DNA from: Campylobacterota bacterium
GTDB taxonomy: Bacteria; Campylobacterota; Campylobacteria; Campylobacterales; Nitratiruptoraceae
DNA length: 46,939 bases
Direction: 5' to 3'
NCBI GenBank assembly: GCA_015494715.1
Contig: WGAT01000097.1
Coordinates: forward strand, 1-46,939
Every line of letters starts with the position of its first letter. The stretch's first letter is position 1. Both the position numbers and the translations under genes were made by a program. The notes below the pieces were generated by a model. It ran no database searches and was not told the origin of the DNA. It saw only the letters and a program-made list of their open reading frames with translations. Positions 24,902 through 33,775 of the stretch are shown here, piece after piece.

Positions 24902-26203
24902 ATGCATAGTCTGGATTTGACCAACACTTGGGTGGGGTATCTTAACCTCATAATCTTCGTGTTGGGGTACTATTTTATCGCGGCTGAGGAGAAGTTTCGG
25001 ATCAACAAGGCAAAACCGGCACTTTTGATCGGTACACTGATGTTTATGCTTCTTGGCATCTATTTTACCCTCAACCATCTTGATCCTACGCCCCTCCATC
25101 ATGAGATGGAGAAACTCATTTTAGAGATTGCGGAGATATTCTTCTTTCTTTTTGTGGCGATGACCTATATTGAGACTTTGATCGAAAGAAAGGTTTTTGA
25201 CGTACTTAAGTATCGTCTTGTCTCCAAAGGCTACAGCTACAAAAAGCTCTTTTGGATTACCGGGGCATTAGCTTTTTGGATATCTCCGGTAGCGGACAAC
25301 CTCACTACTGCTTTGATCCTCTCCACCGTACTTTTTACCATCGATAAAACCAAGACCCAGTTTTTGGTCCCCGGCGCCATCAACATCGTCGTCGCCGCCA
25401 ATGCGGGGGGAGCTTGGAGCCCCTTTGGAGATATCACCACTTTGATGGCGTGGACTGCTGGTAAGGGGCATTTTGTAGACTTTTTGTATCTGTTTGTACC
25501 TGCCTTTGCCGGATGGGTGCTTACGGCGTGGCTGCTCTCTTTCTTCGTGCCCAAAGGCGAGCCCCATTTTGACGCGAGTCTACCCAAAGAGGAGCTCAAA
25601 CCAGGAGCCAAAGTAGTGATCTGGCTGGGAGTTTTTACCATCTTTATCGCCGTTGTGGGTCATCAGCTCTTCCACTTTCCGGCGATGTGGGGTATGATGT
25701 TTGGCTTGGCACTGCTTAAGATGTACTCCTTTTTACACAAACGCAAAAACAAACACGACCATTTTGATGTGTATGTGAATATGAAAAATGTCGAAAACGA
25801 TACATTGCTTTTCTTCTTTGGGATTTTGAGTGCGGTAGGAGCGCTCCATTTTATGGGGTACTTGGAGTATATCGTCAAGTTTTATGATGTCATTGGAGCG
25901 ACGGCGGGTAATGTTGGTGTCGGTTTTGTTTCGGCCATCATCGATAATGTACCTGTGATGAGTGCGATTTTAAAAGCTAATCCCCCTATGGGTACGGATC
26001 AGTGGATGCTTGTGACTTTGACTGCGGGGATTGGCGGAAGTCTGATTAGCTTTGGTAGTGCGGCTGGCGTTGGCGTGATGGGGCGTCTTCGAGGTATCTA
26101 TACCTTTGGATCCCATATGAAATATGCTTGGACGGTACTGGCTGGATATATACTCTCCATTGTTTTGTGGTATATTCAGTTTGAAATCTTAGGTCTATAC
26201 TAA
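24902..26203 (+). CDS. nhaD: NhaD-type Na+/H+ antiporter
   Basis: A 433-residue inner-membrane protein with about 11-12 hydrophobic segments. Family signatures include [36 protein letters not shown] and, in the second half, [14 protein letters not shown] and [16 protein letters not shown], the two inverted halves of the ion transporter superfamily with paired Asp-Asn motifs. NhaD exports Na+ (or Li+) in exchange for H+, and is common in marine bacteria. ATG directly follows the nadB TAA with GGAGAG just before it, so the pair is co-translated. ArsB-type transporters are related, but the SPFGDITT wording fits NhaD. Confidence 0.88.
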   Translation: MHSLDLTNTWVGYLNLIIFVLGYYFIAAEEKFRINKAKPALLIGTLMFMLLGIYFTLNHLDPTPLHHEMEKLILEIAEIFFFLFVAMTYIETLIERKVFDVLKYRLVSKGYSYKKLFWITGALAFWISPVADNLTTALILSTVLFTIDKTKTQFLVPGAINIVVAANAGGAWSPFGDITTLMAWTAGKGHFVDFLYLFVPAFAGWVLTAWLLSFFVPKGEPHFDASLPKEELKPGAKVVIWLGVFTIFIAVVGHQLFHFPAMWGMMFGLALLKMYSFLHKRKNKHDHFDVYVNMKNVENDTLLFFFGILSAVGALHFMGYLEYIVKFYDVIGATAGNVGVGFVSAIIDNVPVMSAILKANPPMGTDQWMLVTLTAGIGGSLISFGSAAGVGVMGRLRGIYTFGSHMKYAWTVLAGYILSIVLWYIQFEILGLY

Positions 26204-26214
26204 AAAGGAACTCT

Positions 26215-27765
26215 ATGCAACATGTGCCAATCGTCATTTTGGACTTTGGAAGCCAATATACGCAACTCATTGCCAGACGCCTCAGAGAGGTGGGTGTTTA
26301 TTGCGAGATCTATCCCTATTTTGAGGATATTGACAAGATCAAAGCCAAACAACCCCAAGGCATCATCTTTAGCGGCGGGCCTGCGAGCGTCTACGATCCC
26401 GATGCGCCACGAGTGGACAAAGCTATCTATGCGTTAGGTCTTCCCATTCTTGGAATATGCTACGGTATGCAGCTTATCACCGTAGATTTTGGCGGACAAG
26501 TCATTCGGGCTTTACAGCACGAATATGGTAAGGCAAAACTCTATCTAGATCCCGTCCACGGCCATATATCGCCTCTTTTTGAGGGGACAAAGGATGGACA
26601 GATTGTCTGGATGAGCCATAGCGACAAGGTGGAAAAACTTCCCGATGGATTTGTGCGTATCGCCCATACCGACAACTCCCCTTATGCGGCCATCGCCAAT
26701 GAAGAGCGCCAAATATACGCGTTGCAGTTTCATCCGGAGGTGAGCCACTCCGAGGAGGGGAGCAAGATTTTAGAAAACTTCGCTAGAAAAATTTGTGGAA
26801 TTAAAAGCAAATGGGATATGGGGCATTTTGCCAAAGAGCAGATCGAAAAGATCCGCAAAAAAGTGGGCAGCGATAAAGTGTTGTGTGCTCTTAGCGGTGG
26901 AGTGGATAGCTCGGTAGTGACGGCCCTTTTGTATGAGGCCATAGGTGATCAGCTTATCCCGGTCTTTGTGGATAACGGACTTTTGCGCGAGGGGGAGCGA
27001 GAAAAAGTGGAGCATGTATTTAAAAATATGCTCCAAGTCCCTCTTGTCGTCATTGATGGGAAAGAGAAATTTTTGGAAGCTCTTAAAGGGGTGAGGGATC
27101 CTGAACAAAAGAGAAAAATCATCGGCCACACCTTTATCGAGCTTTTTGACGAAGAGGCCAAAAAACATAAAGATGTTAAGTATCTGGCGCAAGGGACTCT
27201 CTATCCTGATGTAATTGAGTCGGTGAGCGTTAAAGGGCCAAGCGAGACGATTAAGTCCCATCATAATGTGGGGGGACTGCCCGAATGGATGGAGTTTGAG
27301 CTCATTGAGCCTTTGCGGGAGCTTTTTAAAGATGAGGTGCGAAAATTGGGGCTTGAGCTCGGACTTCCTCGTGAGATGGTCTATCGCCACCCCTTTCCGG
27401 GGCCCGGGCTTGCCATTAGAATTTTGGGTGAGGTGACGCCTGAAGCGCTAGGGTTGGTACGAAAAGCCGATACGATTCTTTTAGAAGAGATTAAGGCCCA
27501 CGGGCTGTATGAGAAGCTGTGGCAAAGCTTTGCCGTATTGCTCAATGTACGAAGCGTGGGCGTGATGGGGGATAAACGAACATATGAAAATACGGTGGCT
27601 TTGCGTATCGTAGAGAGTAGCGATGGGATGACGGCTACTTTTGCTCATATTCCTCATGATCTACTAGAGCATATCTCCAATCGTATTATTAATGAAGTGG
27701 ATGGTATCAATAGAGTGGTGTACGATATCACTTCCAAGCCGCCGGGGACTATCGAGTGGGAGTGA
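26215..27765 (+). CDS. guaA: GMP synthase (glutamine-hydrolysing)
   Basis: GuaA converts XMP to GMP using glutamine and ATP. The class I amidotransferase triad is visible as C82 (GICYGMQ), H173 and E175 (QFHPEV). The ATP-pyrophosphatase P-loop is SGGVDSS at 226-232, and the C-terminal dimerisation domain ends with the family-typical [13 protein letters not shown]. The length of 516 residues is standard. AAAGGAA precedes the ATG. The stop overlaps hemD by ten bases. Confidence 0.98.
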   Translation: MQHVPIVILDFGSQYTQLIARRLREVGVYCEIYPYFEDIDKIKAKQPQGIIFSGGPASVYDPDAPRVDKAIYALGLPILGICYGMQLITVDFGGQVIRALQHEYGKAKLYLDPVHGHISPLFEGTKDGQIVWMSHSDKVEKLPDGFVRIAHTDNSPYAAIANEERQIYALQFHPEVSHSEEGSKILENFARKICGIKSKWDMGHFAKEQIEKIRKKVGSDKVLCALSGGVDSSVVTALLYEAIGDQLIPVFVDNGLLREGEREKVEHVFKNMLQVPLVVIDGKEKFLEALKGVRDPEQKRKIIGHTFIELFDEEAKKHKDVKYLAQGTLYPDVIESVSVKGPSETIKSHHNVGGLPEWMEFELIEPLRELFKDEVRKLGLELGLPREMVYRHPFPGPGLAIRILGEVTPEALGLVRKADTILLEEIKAHGLYEKLWQSFAVLLNVRSVGVMGDKRTYENTVALRIVESSDGMTATFAHIPHDLLEHISNRIINEVDGINRVVYDITSKPPGTIEWE

Positions 27766-28391
27766 GAGAGATTTTTATTCTCTCCGAGGCTCAAGTGGAG
27801 GGGGCCAAAAGCCTCCCCCTTATTACCCAACGCTTTTTTACTCTCTCTTTTGATCTTGCGTCCTACGATTATCTTCTTTTTACCTCCAAACGGGGGGTAG
27901 AGGCGATTGAACGCATAACGCACGACTGGAAAAAAGTACCCGCTTTTGCCATAGGGGAGGCTACGGCAAAACATATCCAAGAGCTTGGGGGGGAGGTAGC
28001 GGGGATCGCTAATGGATATGGTGAGAATTTGGTCAAAATGGTGGCACAAATTGCTCCAAAAGGGCGCTATCTCGTAATACGTCCCAAAAAAGTAGCCACT
28101 CCCATAGCCACATTGCTTCGCAAAAAAGGGATAAGAGCCGATGAGGCGGTGCTGTATGAGACGATCTGTCAGGAGTGTCATAAGCTCGAAAAACCGCCTA
28201 AAGGTTCGGTGATTATATTCTCTTCGCCTTCGATTGTAGAGTGTTTCTTGGATTGTTTTGGATGGGATGAGAGCTATAAAGCTGTTGCCATAGGGCAAAG
28301 AACGGCTCAGGTTTTACCCTCTTGCATACGACCCTATATCCCTTTGACTCCGAGTCTAAAAGCGTGTGTGGAATTGGCCAAAAAATTGTAA
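27756..28391 (+). CDS. hemD: Uroporphyrinogen-III synthase
   Basis: HemD cyclises hydroxymethylbilane to uroporphyrinogen III for haem. HemD is poorly conserved, but the two-domain pattern is clear: [61 protein letters not shown] and [11 protein letters not shown]. At 211 residues it is slightly short, as in relatives. The start is uncertain: GTG at 27756 or GTG at 27762, both overlapping the guaA stop, and 27756 is used. A further haem gene is not seen here, but cytochrome b HydC needs haem. Confidence 0.85.
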   Translation: MGVREIFILSEAQVEGAKSLPLITQRFFTLSFDLASYDYLLFTSKRGVEAIERITHDWKKVPAFAIGEATAKHIQELGGEVAGIANGYGENLVKMVAQIAPKGRYLVIRPKKVATPIATLLRKKGIRADEAVLYETICQECHKLEKPPKGSVIIFSSPSIVECFLDCFGWDESYKAVAIGQRTAQVLPSCIRPYIPLTPSLKACVELAKKL

Positions 28392-28408
28392 TTTTGGTTA
28401 AAATGAGT

Positions 28409-28414
28409 TATAAT
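28409..28414 (+). promoter_or_regulatory. -10 box (TATAAT) for the ncRNA before purD
   Basis: A perfect TATAAT ends seven bases before 28421, exactly where the 5' arm of the ncRNA closing stem begins. It lies just after hemD. No -35 element is evident. Confidence 0.65.
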
Positions 28415-28420
28415 TGCACT

Positions 28421-28622
28421 TAGGCCTGAGCGGTGCGCTACCCGCAGTATGGGGGTCCGACAATCGCACTATTGAAGGAGGCCTGTAGCTCTTGGTGTGT
28501 GTCGGCGACTTCGTTTGAGTCGGGGACGCCTGACGAGAAGCCGCCGCCTAATCCAAGACTCGCTCTTTCTTATTTTGGTCTTAGGGACCATGGCATTGCG
28601 TGAACGCCCGCTCGGGCCCTAT
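28421..28622 (+). ncRNA. ssrS: Structured ncRNA, probable 6S RNA
   Basis: About 200 bases without a plausible gene. The ends pair in a long closing stem: 28421-28437 with 28605-28621, 16 pairs with one bulge on each side. The middle holds a terminal hairpin whose loop (28511-28517) is at the centre of the RNA: CGACT (28506-28510) with AGTCG (28518-28522), then GTGTC with GACGC, and further out AGGC with GCCT. Between lie two less paired strands with small hairpins (for example CAAT/ATTG around 28461-28474). This rod with closing stem, central bubble and terminal stem is the 6S architecture, which mimics an open promoter and binds RNA polymerase. Its own promoter, terminator and position next to a purine gene agree. 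I found no sequence match to SRP RNA, tmRNA or RNase P. Confidence 0.6.
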
Positions 28623-28623
28623 A

Positions 28624-28670
28624 AAAAGCAGAGGGGAGAGGAGAGACTCTTTTTCCCTCTGCTTTTGTAC
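28624..28670 (+). terminator. Strong intrinsic terminator after the ncRNA
   Basis: A perfect 12-bp stem, AAAAGCAGAGGG (28624-28635) with CCCTCTGCTTTT (28655-28666), encloses a partly paired 19-base interior. T-rich sequence follows on the plus strand and, because of the A-run, also on the minus strand, so it could act both ways. It ends about 20 bases before purD. Confidence 0.8.
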
Positions 28671-28689
28671 TTTTGGACGAAGGAAATTT

Positions 28690-29970
28690 ATGGATGTTTT
28701 GGTAGTAGGCGGCGGCGGTAGGGAGTATGCGATAGGTTTGGCGCTTGCAAAAGACCCGGTGGTCAAAAATCTCTACTTTGCTCCCGGAAATGGAGCCACT
28801 CTCCAGCTTGGCCAAAATGTGGAGGCCGACGATTTTGACGCCTTGGCCGATTTCGTTCAAGAAAAGGGGATAGATCTGACTATCGTGGGGCCCGAAGCTC
28901 CACTGGTCGAAGGGATTGTGGACACTTTTCGCAATAGAGGTTTGACTATCTTTGGACCCACCCAAAAGGCCGCTTTGTTGGAAGGTTCCAAGATTTATAT
29001 GAAAAATTTCCTCAAAAAATACAATATCCCAACAGCCCGATATATCGAGACTTCCATCATGGACGAGGCGGCCGAGTTCATCGATGAGCTGGAGCCTCCC
29101 ATCGTGGTCAAAGCCGATGGATTGTGTGCTGGTAAAGGCGTCATTATCGCCCAAACGAAAGAGGAGGCCAAAGAGGCGGCGGCTAGGATGCTAAGCGGCG
29201 AGGCTTTTGGGCCGGCGGGTCAGCGAGTCATTATAGAAGAGTATTTGGACGGATATGAGCTAAGCCTTTTTGCCATTAGTGATGGCAAAGAGTATGTCAT
29301 ACTTCCGGCGGCTCAAGATCATAAAAGGCTTTTGGACGGGGATAAAGGGCCAAATACCGGAGGAATGGGAGCTTATGCGCCAACACCTCTGATCGACGAG
29401 AAACTCTATCGAAAAATAGAGGAGCGTATCATCGCCCCTACCATTGCGGGGATGGGAAAAGATGGGGTCCCTTTTGAGGGCGTTTTGTTCGCCGGGCTCA
29501 TGATCGTAGATGGCGAGCCGTATGTTTTGGAGTACAATGTACGCTTTGGCGATCCAGAATGCGAGGTATTGATGCCTTTGCTCAAAACTCCGGCTTCGGA
29601 GCTTTTTTATAAAGCTGCGACGAAAGATTTGAAAAACTTAAAAGTAGAATTTAAGGAGATGTACGCCGTAGGCGTGGTACTTGCGAGTGCAAACTATCCC
29701 TATGGCAAAAGTAAGCCCAGCGAAATTATCATCGACGATATCGTCCATGAAGATTTGGCCAAACACGCGCATATCTGTTTTGCCGGAGTTCGTTTGATAG
29801 AGGGTAAACTTTTTGCTACGGGTGGTCGAGTCCTCGTTTGCGTGGGAGTGGGGGAGACGATTAAAGAGGCGAGGGATTATGCTTACTTTTTGGCCGGTCA
29901 GATCCATTTTGCCGGTAAAAAATTTCGATCCGATATCGCTTATCAAGCGCTTGAAGTAAATGAATCGTAA
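28690..29970 (+). CDS. purD: Phosphoribosylamine-glycine ligase
   Basis: PurD joins glycine to phosphoribosylamine in purine synthesis. The N-terminal motif is [19 protein letters not shown], with Tyr where His is usual. The ATP-grasp domain shows [35 protein letters not shown], the signature [13 protein letters not shown] and [12 protein letters not shown]. The length of 426 residues is standard. The ATG at 28690 has AAGGAA before it; extending the frame upstream to 28600 would run into the ncRNA and terminator. It overlaps lptD by 11 bases and so begins a purD-lptD-MCE-dnaJ-pnp-spherulin unit. Confidence 0.95.
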   Translation: MDVLVVGGGGREYAIGLALAKDPVVKNLYFAPGNGATLQLGQNVEADDFDALADFVQEKGIDLTIVGPEAPLVEGIVDTFRNRGLTIFGPTQKAALLEGSKIYMKNFLKKYNIPTARYIETSIMDEAAEFIDELEPPIVVKADGLCAGKGVIIAQTKEEAKEAAARMLSGEAFGPAGQRVIIEEYLDGYELSLFAISDGKEYVILPAAQDHKRLLDGDKGPNTGGMGAYAPTPLIDEKLYRKIEERIIAPTIAGMGKDGVPFEGVLFAGLMIVDGEPYVLEYNVRFGDPECEVLMPLLKTPASELFYKAATKDLKNLKVEFKEMYAVGVVLASANYPYGKSKPSEIIIDDIVHEDLAKHAHICFAGVRLIEGKLFATGGRVLVCVGVGETIKEARDYAYFLAGQIHFAGKKFRSDIAYQALEVNES

Positions 29971-32023
29971 AATATGGCTTGGAGCCTTTCTCCTCTCCTC
30001 CCATCTAGCGGCGGCTTCCTTGCCTTTGCATATCTACACCCTCCAAGCACAAGCAACTCCTGATAAAATCACGGCCCGCAAAAGGGTGGTTGTCGAATAC
30101 AAAGACTACTATATTCAAGCCGATCGTGTCCAGTATGATCAAAAAAAAGGGATTATTCGCCTTTTTGGTCATATCTTCATAGTGGCGGGCAAGAAATACT
30201 CCTCTTGGAGTCAATCGGCTCTTTTGGATCTGCGTACCGAGAAGCTGTTAAGTAGTCCTTTTTTTTTCAATGAAAGCTCTTCTAAACTCTGGGTAGCCGG
30301 TACCAAGTTAGAAGCGAAGAAGAAAAAGGTGGAGTTGCAGCACTCCTTTATATCAAGCTGTAGCGTAGAGTGTCCCGATTGGCGATTTTTCTTTGATAGA
30401 GCCGTATTGGATCAGCAAAAGCACTGGATTGATCTGTATCATATGAGAGTCTATATCAAAGATACGCCGTTGTTTTACTTTCCTTATATCGGTTTTTCCA
30501 CTTTCAAAGAGCGCCAAACGGGTCTTTTGCGTCCAAAAATAGGAATTTCGGACAACGAGGGTCTTATCTACATTCAGCCATTTTTCTACGCACCTACCAA
30601 CTGGTGGGATTTGGAGCTTGATCCCCAAATTAGAACCCAGCGGGGCTACGGACTTTTTGGAACTTTTCGTTTTGTGGATTCGCCCAACTCTTCAGGCTCT
30701 TTGACTACGGGATTTTTCAAGGAGCGTAAGAGCTATTTGGCCAATAAAAAACTCAAAAACGACAAGCATTACGGCTTGGAGCTCTTTTACAAAAGGCGTG
30801 GGCTCTTTTTTGATCGAGACGGCATTTATGTGGATTCTAAAAATTATAATGATGTAGATTATTTCAATCTTCAAAAAAGCGAGGATGTAGAGGGGTTAGA
30901 GAGTATCGTCACTTCTAGGTACAACTATTTTGCCACTTTTGGAGGAGACTATTTTGGTCTGTACGCTCGATATTTCAAGGATAACCGAAAAGAGGATAAC
31001 AGCGATACTTTACAGCTTTTGCCATCACTGCACTACCACCGCTATACCCGCTCTTTTTTAAACAATCATTTTTCCTACGATATAGATGTGCGGGTGAACC
31101 ATTTTTACAGAAAAAGAGGGCTAAACGCTTTGGAGTATCAGCTCTCTTTGCCCATACGCTTCCACACTATGCTTTTGGATGACTTTTTAGGCTTTTGCGT
31201 CAGCGAAAAGCTTTTTGCCAATTACGCAGATTATAATTTTGTCAATAAGCATCTAAACAAACATTGGGATAATGAGTATCTTTATAAAAACACGCACGAG
31301 CTTTCGTTGTATACCGATCTTGTCAAAGGGTACCAAAACTTTTTTCATACTCTCCATCTTGACGCGACTCTTAATATCCCAAGCTTTGAGAAAAAAGGAG
31401 GAGATAAAGCTCCTTTTATCAATATCGAAGATAACTCCAAAAAACTTACTCTTACGCTCAAAGAGTATTTTTATAACGACGAGGGTCAAGAGGTCTTGTA
31501 TCATAGACTCACGCAGCCTATTTTTTATGAGGCCGATCAAAAATGGCAAGATCTCGAAAATGAGCTAGGGTTTCGTATAGATCCTCATTGGCTTTTTAAT
31601 TCCGATATTTTTTACTCCCATCAGCGAGGCGAGATCACCTCCGTGGTTACCACCGCCGCGTATAAAAACCAAAGGTATAATCTTTTTCTCTCCCATTTTT
31701 ACAAAAACAGAGTCCAAGGAGAGCAAGACTCGAACTTTTTGCGCTTGCATCTCAGTGAAAATTTATCCAAAACCTATAAACTATTTGCTACAATAGATTA
31801 TGATTTTTTACGGGATAGAACCAGAAACTGGAGTATAGGGTGGCAGATGAGAAAGTCTTGTTGGTCTTATGAGATCTCTTTTAAAAAAGAGACGATCCCG
31901 TTGCTTACGAGCAAGGGGAGCAATTCGTATCAAGACAATACCTTATATTTCCGTATAGAGCTCTATCCTTTGGGCGGGATATCTCAGTCCATTCGCAAGA
32001 CACAAGAACGAAGGATATTTTAA
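29960..32023 (+). CDS. lptD: LPS-assembly outer-membrane protein LptD
   Basis: LptD is the barrel that places lipopolysaccharide in the outer leaflet. A signal peptide ([19 protein letters not shown]) is followed by an OstA-like N-terminal beta-jellyroll (YIQADRVQYDQKKGIIRLFGH), a Cys pair region (SCSVECPDWRFFFD), the LptD signature PLFYFPYIGFSTFKERQTGLLRPKIG, and a barrel of alternating strands to the end. The 687 residues match the shorter epsilon form (E. coli has 784). The start ATG overlaps the purD stop. An LptM-like lipoprotein, known to assist LptD maturation in E. coli, is encoded 6.6 kb upstream. Confidence 0.9.
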   Translation: MNRKIWLGAFLLSSHLAAASLPLHIYTLQAQATPDKITARKRVVVEYKDYYIQADRVQYDQKKGIIRLFGHIFIVAGKKYSSWSQSALLDLRTEKLLSSPFFFNESSSKLWVAGTKLEAKKKKVELQHSFISSCSVECPDWRFFFDRAVLDQQKHWIDLYHMRVYIKDTPLFYFPYIGFSTFKERQTGLLRPKIGISDNEGLIYIQPFFYAPTNWWDLELDPQIRTQRGYGLFGTFRFVDSPNSSGSLTTGFFKERKSYLANKKLKNDKHYGLELFYKRRGLFFDRDGIYVDSKNYNDVDYFNLQKSEDVEGLESIVTSRYNYFATFGGDYFGLYARYFKDNRKEDNSDTLQLLPSLHYHRYTRSFLNNHFSYDIDVRVNHFYRKRGLNALEYQLSLPIRFHTMLLDDFLGFCVSEKLFANYADYNFVNKHLNKHWDNEYLYKNTHELSLYTDLVKGYQNFFHTLHLDATLNIPSFEKKGGDKAPFINIEDNSKKLTLTLKEYFYNDEGQEVLYHRLTQPIFYEADQKWQDLENELGFRIDPHWLFNSDIFYSHQRGEITSVVTTAAYKNQRYNLFLSHFYKNRVQGEQDSNFLRLHLSENLSKTYKLFATIDYDFLRDRTRNWSIGWQMRKSCWSYEISFKKETIPLLTSKGSNSYQDNTLYFRIELYPLGGISQSIRKTQERRIF

Positions 32024-32026
32024 CCG

Positions 32027-33493
32027 ATGAAAACAGAAGCCAAGGTCGGTCTATTTGTAGCGATAGCTTTAACTTTACTCTTTTTACTCAGTACCCAAGT
32101 CAACAAATTCTCCAATATCGGCAAAAAAGGGTATGAGATTTATGCCCTTTTGGATGATGCTAGCGGATTGGAAAAAAACGCCAAAGTACGCATTAAGGGG
32201 GTGGATGTCGGTTTTGTTAAAGATAAGGGGTTGCAAGGGGACAAAGTCAAAGTAAAACTCTTTATCTACCAAGGGGTCAAAATTCCACAAGATTCCATCG
32301 TGGAGCTTAAACAAGAGAGTCTACTTGGCAGCCGATATCTTGACATCATTCCGGGCCACTCGCCGCACTATGTACAAGCCGGCGGTATTTTGACCAAACA
32401 GCGCCGTTTTGTCTCTTTTGATCAGACGAGTACCACCATCGCCGAGGCGGCCGAGGAGTTTAAAGGCTTTATCAAAGAGCTTCGCAAATCGATTGCGGGT
32501 AGCAGTGGAGAGGATCTTAAAAAGAGCATAGAGAACTTGCAAGCTATTACCGCCAATATCAAAGAGCTATTAAAAGAAAATAGTAAAAATATCGAGCAAA
32601 GCATTCTTAACATCAAAAAGATGGGAGAAAAATTGAGCGAAGCGGGGGAAAAATTTGGCAAAATGAGCGAAAAATTCGCTCATACCGCCGATACGCTCAA
32701 CCAAAGACTCCCCGCCATTCTTAAGCGAGTGGACGAGATCTCTTTGTATCTGCGCGATAGCTCCAAAGATATCAAGCGAAAGCTTCCTGTCTTAATGGAT
32801 AAATTCGCCTCATTGGAAAAGGATTTGCAAGATCTGTTGAAAAAGAACAAGCAGCCCCTCAGCCATGCCATCAAATCGGCGGATAAATTTTTTAGCAGCG
32901 GGGGAGATTCGTTTAAAAAGCTGGATAAATATCTCTCCTCTATCGGTAAGAGTCAAATCGGCGTACATTTTAAAAGTTATTATATGAGTGACGATGCCTA
33001 CAATAAGAGCGGTTTTGGCATCAATTATATGCCTGTGCCCGATAAAGCCTATATCCTAGAGGTAGTATCGGCTGATGATTACAGCAAAAAAGACGCCAAT
33101 GGCCGTTTCATACCTCCTAAAAAACATCAAAAAAGCAAGTACTATGTCAGCGCCGAATACGCCAAGCGGTATGGTGATTTTCGCTATCGCTTGGGACTGA
33201 TAGAAAATACCGGAGGATTGGGGCTAGATTACTATCTTTTCAACGATCAAGGCAAAGTGAGTATGGATCTGTATGATTTTAACGCCGTTAACGATGTACG
33301 GGGGGATGAGCCCCATCTTACTCTTTTGTATCGGCACCGCTTTTTAAAACATCTTGATGCGTATGTGGGAGCGGACAATGTCCTCAACTCCAAAGCGAGG
33401 AATTTTATTTTTGGTCTTGGGCTGAATTTTGTAGATCAAGATATGAAATATCTCTTAGGAACCGTTAGCGGAGCGGGATCGTTTATCAAATGA
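32027..33493 (+). CDS. mlaD: MCE (MlaD-like) protein with long helical stalk and C-terminal beta-rich domain
   Basis: The first 112 residues are an N-terminal membrane anchor (VGLFVAIALTLLFLLSTQV) and one MCE domain (DDASGLEKNAKVRIKGVDVG...ESLLGSRYLDIIPG), the lipid-carrying fold of MlaD. A long helical region follows (about 125-305, with repeated Lys/Glu heptads such as IKELLKENSKNIEQSI). The last 175 residues are rich in alternating beta strands ending in aromatic residues (YYVSAEYAKRYGDFRYRLG, GLGLDYYLF, LDAYVGADNV) and resemble barrel strands. Typical MlaD has about 150-180 residues; this has 488. Position right after lptD suggests a role in lipid movement to or from the outer membrane. 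No ABC-transporter partner is next to it. Confidence 0.85.
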   Translation: MKTEAKVGLFVAIALTLLFLLSTQVNKFSNIGKKGYEIYALLDDASGLEKNAKVRIKGVDVGFVKDKGLQGDKVKVKLFIYQGVKIPQDSIVELKQESLLGSRYLDIIPGHSPHYVQAGGILTKQRRFVSFDQTSTTIAEAAEEFKGFIKELRKSIAGSSGEDLKKSIENLQAITANIKELLKENSKNIEQSILNIKKMGEKLSEAGEKFGKMSEKFAHTADTLNQRLPAILKRVDEISLYLRDSSKDIKRKLPVLMDKFASLEKDLQDLLKKNKQPLSHAIKSADKFFSSGGDSFKKLDKYLSSIGKSQIGVHFKSYYMSDDAYNKSGFGINYMPVPDKAYILEVVSADDYSKKDANGRFIPPKKHQKSKYYVSAEYAKRYGDFRYRLGLIENTGGLGLDYYLFNDQGKVSMDLYDFNAVNDVRGDEPHLTLLYRHRFLKHLDAYVGADNVLNSKARNFIFGLGLNFVDQDMKYLLGTVSGAGSFIK

Positions 33494-33765
33494 TCCAACA
33501 AAACCCTGTGGATTTAATCCAAGGGGCCCTTGAAGTTATGGGGCTTCCTCGTATGGTCTCGTGGAAAGAGATCAAGGAGCGTTATCGGCTGCTCTCTAAA
33601 AAATATCATCCAGATAGGGGTGGCGAGAGCCAAAAGATGGCCGAACTTAACAGAGCCTACCACATCTTAAAAACTTATATAGAAAATTATCGCTTCAGTT
33701 TTAGTGAAGAGGAGATTTTAAAGCAGTTTCCCTACAATGAATATATACATAAATTTAGATTTTAA
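33490..33765 (+). CDS. Small J-domain (DnaJ-like) protein
   Basis: A 91-residue protein with a J domain at about 20-65: SWKEIKERYRLLSKKYHPDRGGESQKMAELNRAY includes the HPD tripeptide needed to stimulate a DnaK ATPase. It has no Gly/Phe or zinc-finger regions, so it is a stand-alone J protein that would direct Hsp70 to a particular client. It overlaps the MCE gene stop by four bases (ATGA) and precedes pnp by ten. The client is unknown; the co-translation suggests the envelope or RNA-turnover neighbours. Confidence 0.85.
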   Translation: MIQQNPVDLIQGALEVMGLPRMVSWKEIKERYRLLSKKYHPDRGGESQKMAELNRAYHILKTYIENYRFSFSEEEILKQFPYNEYIHKFRF

Positions 33766-33775
33766 AAGGAAGAGT

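Noticed and set aside
28421-28622. SRP RNA, tmRNA, RNase P RNA or lysine/ZTP riboswitch as identity of the ncRNA
   Set aside because: None of their conserved core motifs is visible, and the strong own promoter and terminator do not suit a riboswitch of purD.
28600-28689. A 30-codon N-terminal extension of purD
   Set aside because: It runs through the 3' arm of the ncRNA and the terminator; the standard PurD start with a ribosome site is at 28690.
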